A DNA stretch of 64,000 nt from Choristoneura fumiferana. Lineage: Eukaryota > Arthropoda > Insecta > Lepidoptera > Tortricidae. The translations under genes and the position numbers were made by a program. The notes under the pieces were generated by a model, which was given only the letters and a program-made list of their open reading frames with translations, was not told the DNA's origin and ran no database searches. The stretch covers positions 8,018,980-8,082,979 of the forward strand of contig NC_133498.1 of assembly GCF_025370935.1 (NCBI RefSeq). Direction: 5' to 3'. Shown here in pieces: positions 55,258 to 64,000 of this stretch (position 1 is the first letter of the stretch; each line of letters starts with the position of its first letter).

Positions 55258-55404
55258 AATTTTGTATTATATGGCATACATTGAAAATTATATTTGATCA
55301 TATTTTTGAAAATTTGCAGAACAAAAGAAGCTCAGCTATGCGAGTAGAATCGAACCTTGGACTTAAAGCCCCATGGTCATGGACTCCCTGTATAGAATCT
55401 TCTT

Positions 55405-55620
55405 AAATTTATGAGCTACCCTCTTGTCGGTGGAGTAACACACTCGGCACGGTCTTCGGCCAGCTGTTTTACTTACGACGACATGAAATCCACTTTCTCC
55501 TTAACCTGGTCAGAATAGGTCCATCTTGGCCTTCCTCAGCCATGTAGAATATAGGACACAGTCGCAATATAAACGTCATGTTTCAAAGTCCTGTTTGTTT
55601 TTAACATCTGCTCTCTGTTA
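55405..55620 (-). pseudogene. LINE C-terminal fragment
   Basis: CTCTTGTCGGTGGAGTAACA and CACGGTCTTCGGCCAGCTGT match 46,590-46,640. Only a decayed tail is present. Confidence 0.5.
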
Positions 55621-55624
55621 TCGA

Positions 55625-56190
55625 TTTTATATAAATTATTATGTTGGTTTTCAAAAGGATATAGGTATAGAATTTGGATGTTAACGATGAGGGTCTTTCT
55701 TTCTAAATAGGCAGTATGAAGACCTTATTATCAAATAAATAACAGGAAACAAAGGAGACAAAGTTAATGATTCACTTTATAGCGAGTGATCATCGTCATG
55801 GAATCTTTTCTAGGACTATCCACAATACCAAAGAGATCTGGTTATCTCTTTGGAGCTGCCAACTTGGCGGGCCAAAGTTCTACTCCCTTTGTCGCATATG
55901 GACATGGACTTTGAACTTAACAAAAGCTAACGTGGAACGCGAGAAGAGATGTACTTATAGGCGTAAACATAAACATGTAATTTTTTTGTTCTCCTATATT
56001 TTGTCAGGAGCTTTCTTAGGCCATCTCTTCTCTTGGGTCTGCACAAAATGATCTTCTAATATTAAATGATCACCTCAAGGTTCACTTATTATCACCAACT
56101 TGGTCCTCCCTATTTTCAAGTCCTTGTTTATTCTTTTTGTTTTAGCTAATAAGAGATAGATGCGTCCAAATATTAAAGGTAATCACGGCC
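55625..56190. other. No gene supported
   Basis: ORF 55,767-56,051 has no domain and an inverted phrase pair AAAGAGATCTGGTTATCTCTTT; it is probably chance. Confidence 0.3.
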
Positions 56191-56194
56191 TTCA

Positions 56195-56830
56195 TCCCGA
56201 AGCAAATATATCACGCTTCACGTTCACTCCATGCTTACTGATAGATATTATTTATCTCATGGTTTTCCTACTCTCCGGATTGTCTAACGATAATTCTTCA
56301 CGCTCACGCCCCGGCCAGGCTGAAGGCAACGCGTCTCCAACCCCTCTGACATGGCTGTCAATGATTGACTCGTATATGAAACAAATGCCGCGGAACCATC
56401 TTCTTCCCGCGCTGTACCCCACGCCAACGTCTTGACCCGCTGATTGCGTGACCCTGCTGCCAAGTGGACCTAATTCTCCACCGTCTCAGTCCCCTCTCGC
56501 CATTGGCCAACGAATTAACGACAATACGCCGTACTTATTCATTTTAAACTCAGTACAATTTAGCAATAGACCACTTCCCGTACTCCGTTGTGTACTGCCG
56601 TGCGGCGACGCCGTGCGTTCGATTTTCGAATTTCCCGCGCGACCGCGTCCATTTTAAGCGCGAAAGGACGCGTTCGAGAATGTTGGATTGACGATGTTTT
56701 TTAAAGATGGCGGTGGCAGGCGTCTGATTTGGATGTTCGCCAATATGGCTTTTTTTTGACTGAATTGTGATACGATTTGTTTTTTTTTAAAGTGCTGTGA
56801 CATTATGCGCAAGGGACTCTTATAAGGTGA
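56195..56830 (+). promoter_or_regulatory. GC-rich island, possible promoter region
   Basis: Unlike its AT-rich surroundings this segment has many CpG words (CGGCGACGCCGTGCG, CCCGCGCGACCGCG), an AAGATGGCGGT phrase at about 56,705 and a donor-like TATAAG|GTGAGA at 56,826. That pattern fits a TATA-less promoter and non-coding first exon. No downstream exon is proven; the exon at 60,627 is a candidate partner. Confidence 0.2.
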
Positions 56831-56834
56831 GAAT

Positions 56835-57410
56835 GTGAACACGAGGGAAGGTATTATTTTTATTTTGACGTCTTTCAATTGTTACTGTCCTTAAATTATT
56901 GTGGTCATAGTTTTTTTTTGTTTTTTGTCAAACTGTTGAGCAATGCTTTCTTATTATTCTGCCATTCTTATTTATTTAATGAAGATGTACAACCTAAAAT
57001 ATTTATTAATATATAATAATTAATTAGGTGAGCTACGAATTAAAAAAATGTAAGTTATGAAAAATATATATAATTAAACTTGAATCGCATGTAAAGCAAT
57101 GCAACTTTCAAAGTAGATCTTAAATTTAGAATTTACAATAAGCAGTTGAAATAAGTTCAGGACTATTCTTTGTGCGACTAAATTCGTAAGGTAGTAACAA
57201 CAAACAAAATTAAGCGGTTCAAGTCAAAACCCGATAGGTATAATGTGGGTTACAAGTGGATTATAAATCTGTCCATTTTAAAGTCAACTCTTCACAGTTT
57301 TCTGATGACCATGCTGTCCATTCAACCTATTGAAGAATTGCAATTCTGACCCGACTTAAGCTAATAATCTTATTAAAATAATATATTTTAATCCAGTCAC
57401 TTAAGCAATC
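56835..57410. other. No gene seen
   Basis: AT-rich; CCAGTCACTTAAGCAATC precedes the next element. Confidence 0.35.
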
Positions 57411-57461
57411 TAAAGGTCTTTACCCACTACACCGTATCATGCCATGACCGTAACAGGAACA

Positions 57462-57664
57462 ATACAATACAATACAATACAAAGACTCTTTATTGTACAC
57501 CAGACATAGTAAGCGATACAGACAACAAATTATTAAAATTACAAGGTGAGCAATAGGCGGCCTTATCGCTTAAGAGCGATCTCTTCCAGGCAACCTTTTT
57601 TACAGAAAGAAGGAAGGACTAGTTTACAACAGGTGGTGCATCAAAAGTAGATCAGAAAATTTAA
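57462..57664 (-). mobile_element. Retroelement 3' end with (AATAC)n tail
   Basis: Near-identical to 28,041-28,252 (CAATAGGCGGCCTTATCGCT, GAAGGAAGGACTAGTTTACA). Confidence 0.75.
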
Positions 57665-57849
57665 ACGACATCTTGACATTCCGTTCCTGACACGTTCGTT
57701 TTTTTTTGTTCATTTTTTTTCTCTGTGTATATGTTTTCTGTATGTCTGGTGTACAATAAAGAGTCTTTGTATTGTATTGTATTGTATTGTCAAGAGCACA
57801 CGTGACACGCGACGGCGACGGCTGGTTACGAAACGTGCAAGTGGGCAGT

Positions 57850-58080
57850 CTTTTTTTTATTTGACTGGATGGCAAACGAGCAAGTGCGTCTCCTGATGGT
57901 AAGAGATCACCACCGCCCATAGACACCTGCAACACCAGGGGGATTGCGGATGCGCCAACCTAGGCCTAAGATGGGATACCTCAAGTGCCAGTAATTTCAC
58001 CGGCTGTCTTACTCTCCACGCCGAAACAACAGTGTAAGCACTGCTGCTTCACGGCAGGATTAGTGAGCAAGATGGTGGTA
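57850..58080 (-). repeat. 'GGGCGGTGGTGATC' dispersed repeat, inverted copy
   Basis: GGCAAACGAGCAAGTGCGTC to CTTGCACAAGGTCCTACCAC matches 59,700-59,970 reversed. Confidence 0.8.
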
Positions 58081-58209
58081 GCAATCCGGGTGGACCTTGC
58101 ACAAGGTCCTACCACCTGCATAGTCTCATACTTTTCGATACAAAGAATATATTTTTTCCTGGCACGTTACGGTCATGTTATGATACGGTGTAATGGGTAG
58201 AGACCTTAA

Positions 58210-58685
58210 GAGGACCAACCTCGAAATTAGAGATAATAGCTGAAAAATCGTATAGTATAAACCGTTATTTAGAGACGCTAAAAACTGCCTCAAAAATTTC
58301 ATAGACGCTCGTGTCCGCGTTTTAAGAAATTAGGTCACGAAAATCGTTCTATTGCAATAATTTAGTTTCCTATGGTTTTGTGGTAAGTAACATTACGATT
58401 AGAGCATAAAAAATGTCTTTAAATTTAGCCTGAAACTTTATTAGAACGCTCAACGTCACTGCCATGTGGAGACTTCGTAACATAATTTGCAATAAAACGT
58501 TTTATGCTTGTATTCATGATAAAACCTTGTAATGCACGTCCGCGTTTGACAAAAATTCAGTACGCAAATTTTGATACTTCCGATGTTTTCAAATGGCAGT
58601 CATAATTAGGGTTAAATCCCAAGAGGTTGGTAGTAATAATGAGTCAAAATAACGAAATTTTAACACAATTTTTATTTCGAAAATA
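58210..58685. other. No gene seen
   Basis: AT-rich DNA without repeats recognised in this window. Confidence 0.35.
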
Positions 58686-58689
58686 CAAA

Positions 58690-58800
58690 CTGAGACATGG
58701 ATGCACAGAAAAACCAGAAAAAGAGACCAGCGCTGGGAATCGAACCCAGGTCCTCAGCAATCCGTGCTGCGTGCTATAACCCCTACGCCACCGCTGGACA
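58690..58800 (-). mobile_element. tRNA-derived SINE (family C)
   Basis: GCGCTGGGAATCGAACCCAG (B-box) and TACGCCACCGCTGG (A-box end) match 53,306-53,400 reversed. Confidence 0.85.
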
Positions 58801-58804
58801 GGAA

Positions 58805-59395
58805 TCTAGACACGAATTTATCCTATGCATACATATATAAAAAAAAAGACTCCAAAAAACCAATCACAATTTTTATTTGTATAAAGCTTACACTTTGCAG
58901 AACTCCCTATCCCGTAAGAATACTTCAGTGTGCTAAAAAAAAAACATATTCTCGTCAGAGTAAATATTGGACACATAGGTATTTTTTCTTTTGTCAATTA
59001 AACATAAACCGCCCAAGTGCGAGCCGGACTCGCGCACCGAGGAGTACAAATTATTAAAAATACTTTTATTATATGATGTAACTAAAAATTTACGCTTTTC
59101 GCAATTTTTCCTTTATCTGTGCTATAAGACGTTGCTTCGTACCAAATTTCAAGATTCTGAGTTCACGGGAAGTACCCTGTAGGTTTTGATTCCCTTGCGA
59201 GTGTCGAAAATTTGCAGCACAAACGGCTGTATCTTTTGATCGCGTTGGCTTAGAAGTTTGATTTTTTCATAGCTTCAAGGGACAGTAGACCTGAGTATTA
59301 GATATGAATTTCAGCTTGATACCTCCACCGGTGTCTGAGAAAAAGGGTATTGACAGACAGACAGACAGTCAGACGGACAAAAAGTGATCCTGTAA
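58805..59395. other. No gene; decayed 'gttccg' type repeat at the right end
   Basis: AAGTGCGAGCCGGACTCGCG, CAGACAGACAGACAGTCAGA and GTAAGGGTTCCG outline an older relative of the 9.4-12.3 kb repeat family. ORFs here follow it. Confidence 0.45.
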
Positions 59396-59561
59396 GGGTT
59401 CCGTTTTTTCCTTCTATTTATTTATCTCTTTATAACAGTACATTTGAGGTGCGGACCCTAAAAAACGATGAAGATATAGCCATTTATGCCTATTGTCACA
59501 ATTATAAACTTTTATTTTTTACGAAATCTTATTTAATGTGTTTGGTGGCAATATATGTTTT

Positions 59562-59562
59562 T

Positions 59563-59598
<36 letters not shown>

Positions 59599-59600
59599 AT
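59562..59600. repeat. (TTTC)n microsatellite
   Basis: About ten TTTC units in a row. Confidence 0.95.
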
Positions 59601-59696
59601 TTAAAGTTCGCGTGAGGTCACACCGAGCGACACTGACACGGCGTAACGTCCCGGGCCCCCACTCCTGAACTTCAACGCACTTCATCTTTGGCTTCT

Positions 59697-59970
59697 TTTG
59701 CAGGTGGTAGGACCTTGTGCAAGGTCCGCCCGGATTGCTACCACCATCTTGCTCACTAATCCTGCCGTGAAGCAGCAGTGCACTGTTGTGTTTCGGCGTG
59801 GAGAGTAAGACAGCCGGTGAATTTACTGGCACTTGAGGTATCCCATCTTAGGCCTCTAGGTTGGCAACGAATCTGCTATCCCCCTGGTGTTGCAGGTGTC
59901 TATGGGCGGTGGTGATCTCTTATCATCAGGAGACCCACTTGCTCGTTTGCCATCCAGTTGAACAAAAAAA
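59697..59970 (+). repeat. 'GGGCGGTGGTGATC' dispersed repeat
   Basis: GGTGGTAGGACCTTGTGCAA, GACAGCCGGTGAATTTACTG and CCATCCAGTTGAAC; copies at 30,733 (+) and 57,850 (-). Confidence 0.8.
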
Positions 59971-60252
59971 AAACATTTTTTATTTGACTGACAAAAGAAA
60001 ACAGTTATGTCTCCAATATTTTCTGATGGTCAATCTGACAGACACACACACACAAACATCACGCCTGTATTCCCAAATGGGGTAGGCAGAGCACACGAAA
60101 CGTTACCGCTTCGGAGCCACTTTTAGCAATTTTAGGTTTTAAGTTTGACAAAAACGGTACAATAGCTAACGGTATAATAGCGATAGCTGACAGACTAAAT
60201 AGAATCTTTTTTTTTTTACCCAGAAAACTACCGAATTCCCTCCATATCTATT

Positions 60253-60488
60253 TCAACAACACAGATGGTTGTTATATCTATGATCTTCAACAGCAATTGT
60301 CTTTTCCAGGAGCCATAGTATACCGCCAGCGTTAGTCGCCACCAGTACACCGCTGTGCCTCATGGAGTACTTCCCAAACCGAACATACCTCACTGGCAAC
60401 CGCTTCACCACCAAACCCTCGTCCTTGGAGCCACATATACAGTACCACCTCTGTCGCTCCAACACCAATATGCTAATGAAAATTGAGA
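60253..60488 (-). other. Possible minus-strand exon, weak resemblance to BBS1
   Basis: An open minus-strand frame of about 78 codons reads LVLERQRWYCICGSKDEGLV, then RYVRFGKYSMRHSGVLVATN and GGILWLLEKT. The last part resembles a beta-propeller region of the ciliary BBSome protein BBS1 (a glycine-rich strand followed by a KT pair). An acceptor-like TTCTCAATTTTCATTAG precedes it, but a strong donor-like GAG|GTATGT falls inside it. The plus strand is also open here (60,311-60,568, after TTGTCTTTTCCAG). Either strand could be coding, or neither. Confidence 0.25.
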
Positions 60489-60626
60489 ACGAACTCCTTC
60501 AAAGTCACCGGCAACGTGAAACCACCGGGATCAAGAAATTGTACAACTCATTCTTCGTCCTGTTCTAACTTGGATCCTCGGTCCACGTATCATTAAATCA
60601 TCTCATCTCATCAAAAAGACTTTTAG

Positions 60627-60875
60627 TGCAGTGCCATGTGCCAATAATGGATTCCTATGAGAAAGACTGTCGGTTGAGCGAGTCGCGCAAGGAGGATCCG
60701 TTCACTTGGGAGTCATCGGTTCGGCTGACTCTGGTGGGCCAGGAGGAGGAACTAGGGATGTATCTGGAGGAGCGAGATGGCAGGAAGCGGAAGTGGCAGC
60801 CCGTGGAGGGGGGGAAGATCATGAGGAGGGAGGAAGAAGAAAAGGAGAGGAAGGGGCCGCCGAAGAAGATTATGG
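60627..60875 (+). CDS. Candidate internal exon, phase 1-1, acidic/basic protein
   Basis: An acceptor (CATCAAAAAGACTTTTAG) ends at 60,626 and a strong donor ATGG|GTGAGT follows 60,875. The 249-bp exon keeps phase and encodes about 82 residues: CHVPIMDSYEKDCRLSESRK, then SVRLTLVGQEEELGMYLEER, then a charged tail (GRKRKW, REEEEKERKGPPKK). Codon use is far more GC-rich than the neighbourhood, and the reading is free of repeat words. I do not recognise the family; the tail resembles a disordered nuclear-protein region. No flanking exon was securely found, so it may belong to a gene continuing beyond 64,000 or using the GC-rich island near 56,600. Confidence 0.4.
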
Positions 60876-60904
60876 GTGAGTTGCTTTTATGTAAGTAGAA
60901 TAGA

Positions 60905-61430
60905 AATAGAAAATAAGAAAGGTCATTCAAGTATCACGAAGGGTAAGTCCAAAAGAGGGTGGGGTTATTTTTAGTGACATGGGGGAACGGTGGGAGTCCT
61001 AGATGATGATTACGTCAGAAATATTAATAATAATGACTAATTAATATGCACTAACTGCTATCAATTAACTAAAACAATAACTGACTTAATTATAGCTACC
61101 ATTATGCAAGAAATGCGTGTTCATGCAGTTCCTCCACACTGTTAGAACTTTGCTTACTTTTGCCGATAAGGTGGAGGGGAGAGTCAAAAACTACTAAATT
61201 TCTGCTTACGTTAAGGCCAATTTAGACTTGTAAGAAAAATCGTGCAAATTGCGTTACATTGCGGCGCTCGATCGACCATTTCGAACTAGTTCACTTAACG
61301 TCCCGGCAATGTAATACAACTTGCAGGATTTTTCTTGCAAGTCTCAACTGGGCTTTACGCTTGAATGACCTCAAAGTTTGAAGAAGGATACCAACGCTTA
61401 AGAGCTGTTTTTCATAAGGTCGCACTAACA
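60905..61430. other. No gene seen
   Basis: Includes a loose inverted pair (GACTTGTAAGAAAAATCGTG near 61,227 and TTTTTCTTGCAAGTC near 61,330) suggesting another foldback element. Confidence 0.4.
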
Positions 61431-61435
61431 GCTTT

Positions 61436-61634
61436 TAGGTCGCTTGTTGACGTCCGTTGTTTTCACCGGAGAACGGACCGTTAATTTGCCGGACTTGCGG
61501 TGTTGCATGTCTTACAATGATTGTGCGTACATACACCGGACACTTGTCCGGCGACTTAGCCATGCAACACCGCGATTCCGGCAAAGAAAAGGTCCGTTGT
61601 CCGGTGAAACAGTGGAAGTCTACAAGCGGCCTTA
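61436..61634. mobile_element. GC-rich foldback MITE
   Basis: TTGCCGGACTTGCGGTGTTGCATG pairs imperfectly with CATGCAACACCGCGATTCCG, and TTTCACCGGAGAACGGACC with GGTCCGTTGTCCGGTGAAA. Three overlapping ORFs on both strands are by-products of the palindrome. Confidence 0.75.
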
Positions 61635-61639
61635 CTGGG

Positions 61640-62205
61640 TTAGGGGCTACGCTAGCTGTCGCGGTAGTACTGCTTGCGCCTGCGGGCGGGTGCAGGTACA
61701 ATCCTATGCATGCACGCGACAACAGGTGTCTACCCGCTCCGTGCAAGCGTCAGCTATCGTAGACCCTTAGCTTGTATATTTCAATAACCTTGTTCAAAGT
61801 AGGATGACCCGATGAAACTGCCGCCAACAGGTCGTATAACGCGCTGATGTTTGCGATCGCATTCGCCATCTCTTTCTACCCTCGTATTATAAAGGCTGAC
61901 CAGAATTATAAAAAACCTCGCCATATTGCGGAAAACCAATAGAACTAATTTCTTGCACTGGTAACACTAAATTCGAATGTCATCTGTCTATTGCTGTCAA
62001 ACTTTAACGTTGTTTGCGCGTGGTATTTTAAAGTGTTATTTTGTGTTTTTCTGCGTTAAAATGCCGAAGTTACCCATAGGCCTTGGAAGGAAACTATTCA
62101 ATTAAAAGTATTTGTCATAGGAAAAGTCTGAAGGATTAGAAAATATTCCTTTGAATAACATCACCGGCGCCGTTGTCAACATGACTGGTGTAAAGAATGT
62201 TGCAA
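61640..62205. other. No gene supported
   Basis: A short frame from ATG 62,060 (MPKLPIGLGRKLFN) stops after 14 codons. The preceding TTTGCGCGTGG...GTGTTTTTCTGCG could be a transcript leader, but nothing supports it. Confidence 0.3.
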
Positions 62206-62210
62206 TATAA

Positions 62211-62445
62211 AGGTGCGACCAAACCGCTGCTTAAAATACGGAATCGCAGTGACGTGTCGTAAACTTCAGGTCTTTACCGACCAAAAGTCGTCACGTTTAC
62301 GGCACGTCACTGCGATTCCGCACCGTTTGCGAATTTTAAGCAGCGGTGTGGAAAGGAAAGCATGCAAAAAAAACGGTGCGCATACGATGCGTCACTGCGA
62401 TTCCGTACCGTCACCGTTTTGTTAAGCAGCGGTTTGGTCGCACCT
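62211..62445. mobile_element. MITE (235 bp) with TAA target duplication
   Basis: AGGTGCGACCAAACCGCTGC and GCAGCGGTTTGGTCGCACCT are perfect inverted ends; TAA flanks both sides (62,208-62,210; 62,446-62,448). GTCACTGCGATTCCG occurs three times inside (once inverted). Confidence 0.9.
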
Positions 62446-62449
62446 TAAA

Positions 62450-62885
62450 ACGTAGAAGTGCTGCCCTCGCGTCAGGTTTTTTATATTCCTGGTCAGCCTT
62501 TAGCGTGTGACAGGAAGAAGTGGTGCAAACGAATGATTCCAAGTGTTAGACAAGATGGCTTCTTGTATCTGTCGAACTTCGGCCATGATTTCGTTCGGAA
62601 TCGAACTCTATATAACATTTCACGAAAAACACATTCATCGCACGCAACTCATCCTCCCACATACCTATCTAGTGGAGACGCTCTGCCCTTCGGTCCCCTG
62701 TAGTGTCCGTGAGTCATTTAGATATATCTTTAAAAACAAATTAAATATACTGATAACTAGTAGGTATGTTATGTCTAACTGCTAGGTCATTACGAGGCAA
62801 ACTTTGTTGTTAAGCTACTAAAACCCACACAAATCTAATTAGCACGCACTTTTATCAATCGCGTTTGTAATTAGGCATGTGGATA
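62450..62885. other. No gene seen
   Basis: Two overlapping ORFs in different frames share no domain. Confidence 0.35.
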
Positions 62886-62887
62886 TT

Positions 62888-63133
62888 TGTACATACTAGC
62901 GTTTTTGCCGGCGGTTTCTCGGCGGAGCGGGATACTGCGGTACCTCCCGCGATTATTTGCCTCCAGCTTGCCGCCGCGGTGGCTCGGAACGTAGATGACC
63001 GTACGTGGCGCGACGGAACCGCGGCGGCACGCAGGCGGCGAATACTCGCGGAGGTACCGCAAAGTGCACGCCGCGTGAGCGGCGCGTTCACGCTCCGTAG
63101 AGAAACCACCGGCAAAAACGCAGGTGTACACAA
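62888..63133. mobile_element. GC-rich MITE with inverted ends
   Basis: GCGTTTTTGCCGGCGGTTTC is mirrored by GAAACCACCGGCAAAAACGC. Inner GCGGTACCTCCCGCG pairs loosely with CGCGGAGGTACCGC. Overlapping ORFs on both strands result from the palindrome. Confidence 0.82.
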
Positions 63134-63210
63134 GCTCTTATATACGCGGCTTCGCTGGCATCAATCGTTGGGTCCAGTTTCCAGTTGATTGTTCCAGTTC
63201 CATGATTTCA

Positions 63211-63520
63211 CTAACCGTGGTGGCCTAGTGGTTTGACCGATCGCCTCTCAAGCAGAGAGTCGTGGGTTCAAACCCCGGCTCGCACCTCTGAGTTTTTCGA
63301 AATTCATGTGCGGAATTACATTTGAAATTTACCACGAGCTTTGCGGTGAAGGAAAACATCGTGAGGAAACCTGCACAAACCTGCGAAGCAATTCAATGGT
63401 GCGTGTGAAGTTCCCAATCCGCACTGGGCCCGCGTGGGAACTACGGCCCAAGCCCTCTTGTTCTGAGAGGAGGCCTGTGCCCAGCAGTGGGACGCATATA
63501 GGCTGGGATGATGATGATCA
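63211..63520 (+). mobile_element. tRNA-derived SINE (family B), copy 2, full length
   Basis: GGTGGCCTAGTGGTTTGACC (A-box), GGGTTCAAACCCC (B-box), body as at 52,461, tail GGCTGGGATGATGATGATCA. Confidence 0.92.
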
Positions 63521-63547
63521 CGGGAATTTTCACAAATTACATCGTGA

Positions 63548-63773
63548 CTAGCTTTTGCCCGCGGCTTCGCCCGCGTGGAATTCGGTTATCGCGCGCTGTT
63601 CCCTCGGGAACTGTGCATTTTATCGGGATAAAATTAGCCTATCACTCTCTGGCCCATAAACTATCTCTATGCCAAAAATCACGTCGATCCGTCGCTCCGT
63701 TTCGACGTGAAAGACGGACAAACATACAAACACACAAACACACACACTTTTGCATTTATAATATTAGTATGGA
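63548..63773 (-). mobile_element. Complete mini-Helitron (226 bp)
   Basis: Minus strand begins TCCATACTAATATTATAAAT after A and ends GCAAAAGCTAG before T, with a 3' hairpin (CGCGGGCGAAGCCGCG). It is the longest family member here and serves as reference for the pieces at 11,440, 19,340 and 37,312. Confidence 0.85.
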
Positions 63774-63774
63774 T

Positions 63775-64000
63775 AAAACAAGAATTTCGTTTCTAGACTT
63801 GCGGATAAGATTTTGAAATTTGACATGGACCTCGTGTTAACCTCTTCACCGCCAGTCATTCAGTCGTGCGTGAGCGTGACAGCCAATGGCATGCCTAACA
63901 CGCCGCGGTCATCTATACATGACCAACATTCAACTGGAAATTAATCCTTCTGCAATGGAATTAAAAATCAAGTTGTTTTGTCGCTGGTTTTTCTGTGGCG
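63775..64000. other. No gene seen at the window edge
   Basis: GTTAACCTCTTCACCGCCA also occurs near 36,420, so a dispersed repeat may begin here. Confidence 0.35.

Larger units (their letters stand above)
57413..58207. mobile_element. Foldback element with about 45-bp termini and nested repeats
   Basis: ACACCGTATCATGCCATGACCG near 57,430 is repeated inverted as CGGTCATGTTATGATACGGTGT near 58,170, with matching AAGGTCTTTACCCA and TGGGTAGAGACCTT. Inside lie the retroelement end 57,462-57,664, another tail at 57,700-57,795 and a dispersed repeat at 57,850-58,080. Confidence 0.75.

Noticed and set aside
59562..59600. A CRISPR-like periodic array
   Set aside because: It is a simple TTTC microsatellite; no direct repeat plus spacer pattern occurs anywhere in the window.
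61435..61770. Three overlapping ORFs of about 100 codons on both strands
   Set aside because: They arise from a GC-rich palindrome, which opens frames on both strands; no domain or splice context.
62855..63188. Overlapping 80-100-codon ORFs on both strands
   Set aside because: By-products of the GC-rich inverted-repeat element.

Overview
This window looks like nuclear DNA of a moth or butterfly (Lepidoptera). Evidence is a single-peptide SIFamide neuropeptide gene with arthropod-type TATA and TCAGT promoter elements, GT-AG introns, many tRNA-derived SINEs, mini-Helitrons whose 3' end reads GCAAAAGCTAG, and short CCTAA (insect telomere-type) runs. The species cannot be named from the sequence. 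Most lines that look like open reading frames are chance or repeat-derived.

Layout. 1-13,400: no gene; AT-rich DNA, tandem repeats, an interrupted Harbinger-like MITE, a decayed Gypsy reverse transcriptase and a mosaic of one 'gggttccg' repeat family. 13,427-20,817: a two-exon plus-strand gene for a small secreted cysteine-rich peptide; its 7.1 kb intron is filled with transposons and a satellite-like block. 20,820-25,300: nested MITEs, a SINE and a LINE tail. 25,338-28,594: the SIFamide gene, with promoter, 5' UTR exon, two coding exons and poly(A) signal. 28,600-40,400: hairpin MITEs (one nested in another), Helitron pieces and decayed LINEs. 40,665-41,756: ADAT3, the non-catalytic partner of the tRNA wobble adenosine deaminase. 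41,800-64,000: mostly repeats, plus three orphan exon candidates (43,928-44,056; 52,213-52,365; 60,627-60,875) and a possible minus-strand exon near 60,300.

The three supported genes are all on the plus strand but have unrelated roles: a neuropeptide, a secreted peptide and a tRNA-editing subunit. They are independent genes and not an operon or system. I saw no CRISPR array, no prokaryotic gene and no convincing new multi-gene system. The most useful novel points are the in-frame tandem splice donors in the SIFamide gene, the unrecognised secreted peptide, and the orphan exons.
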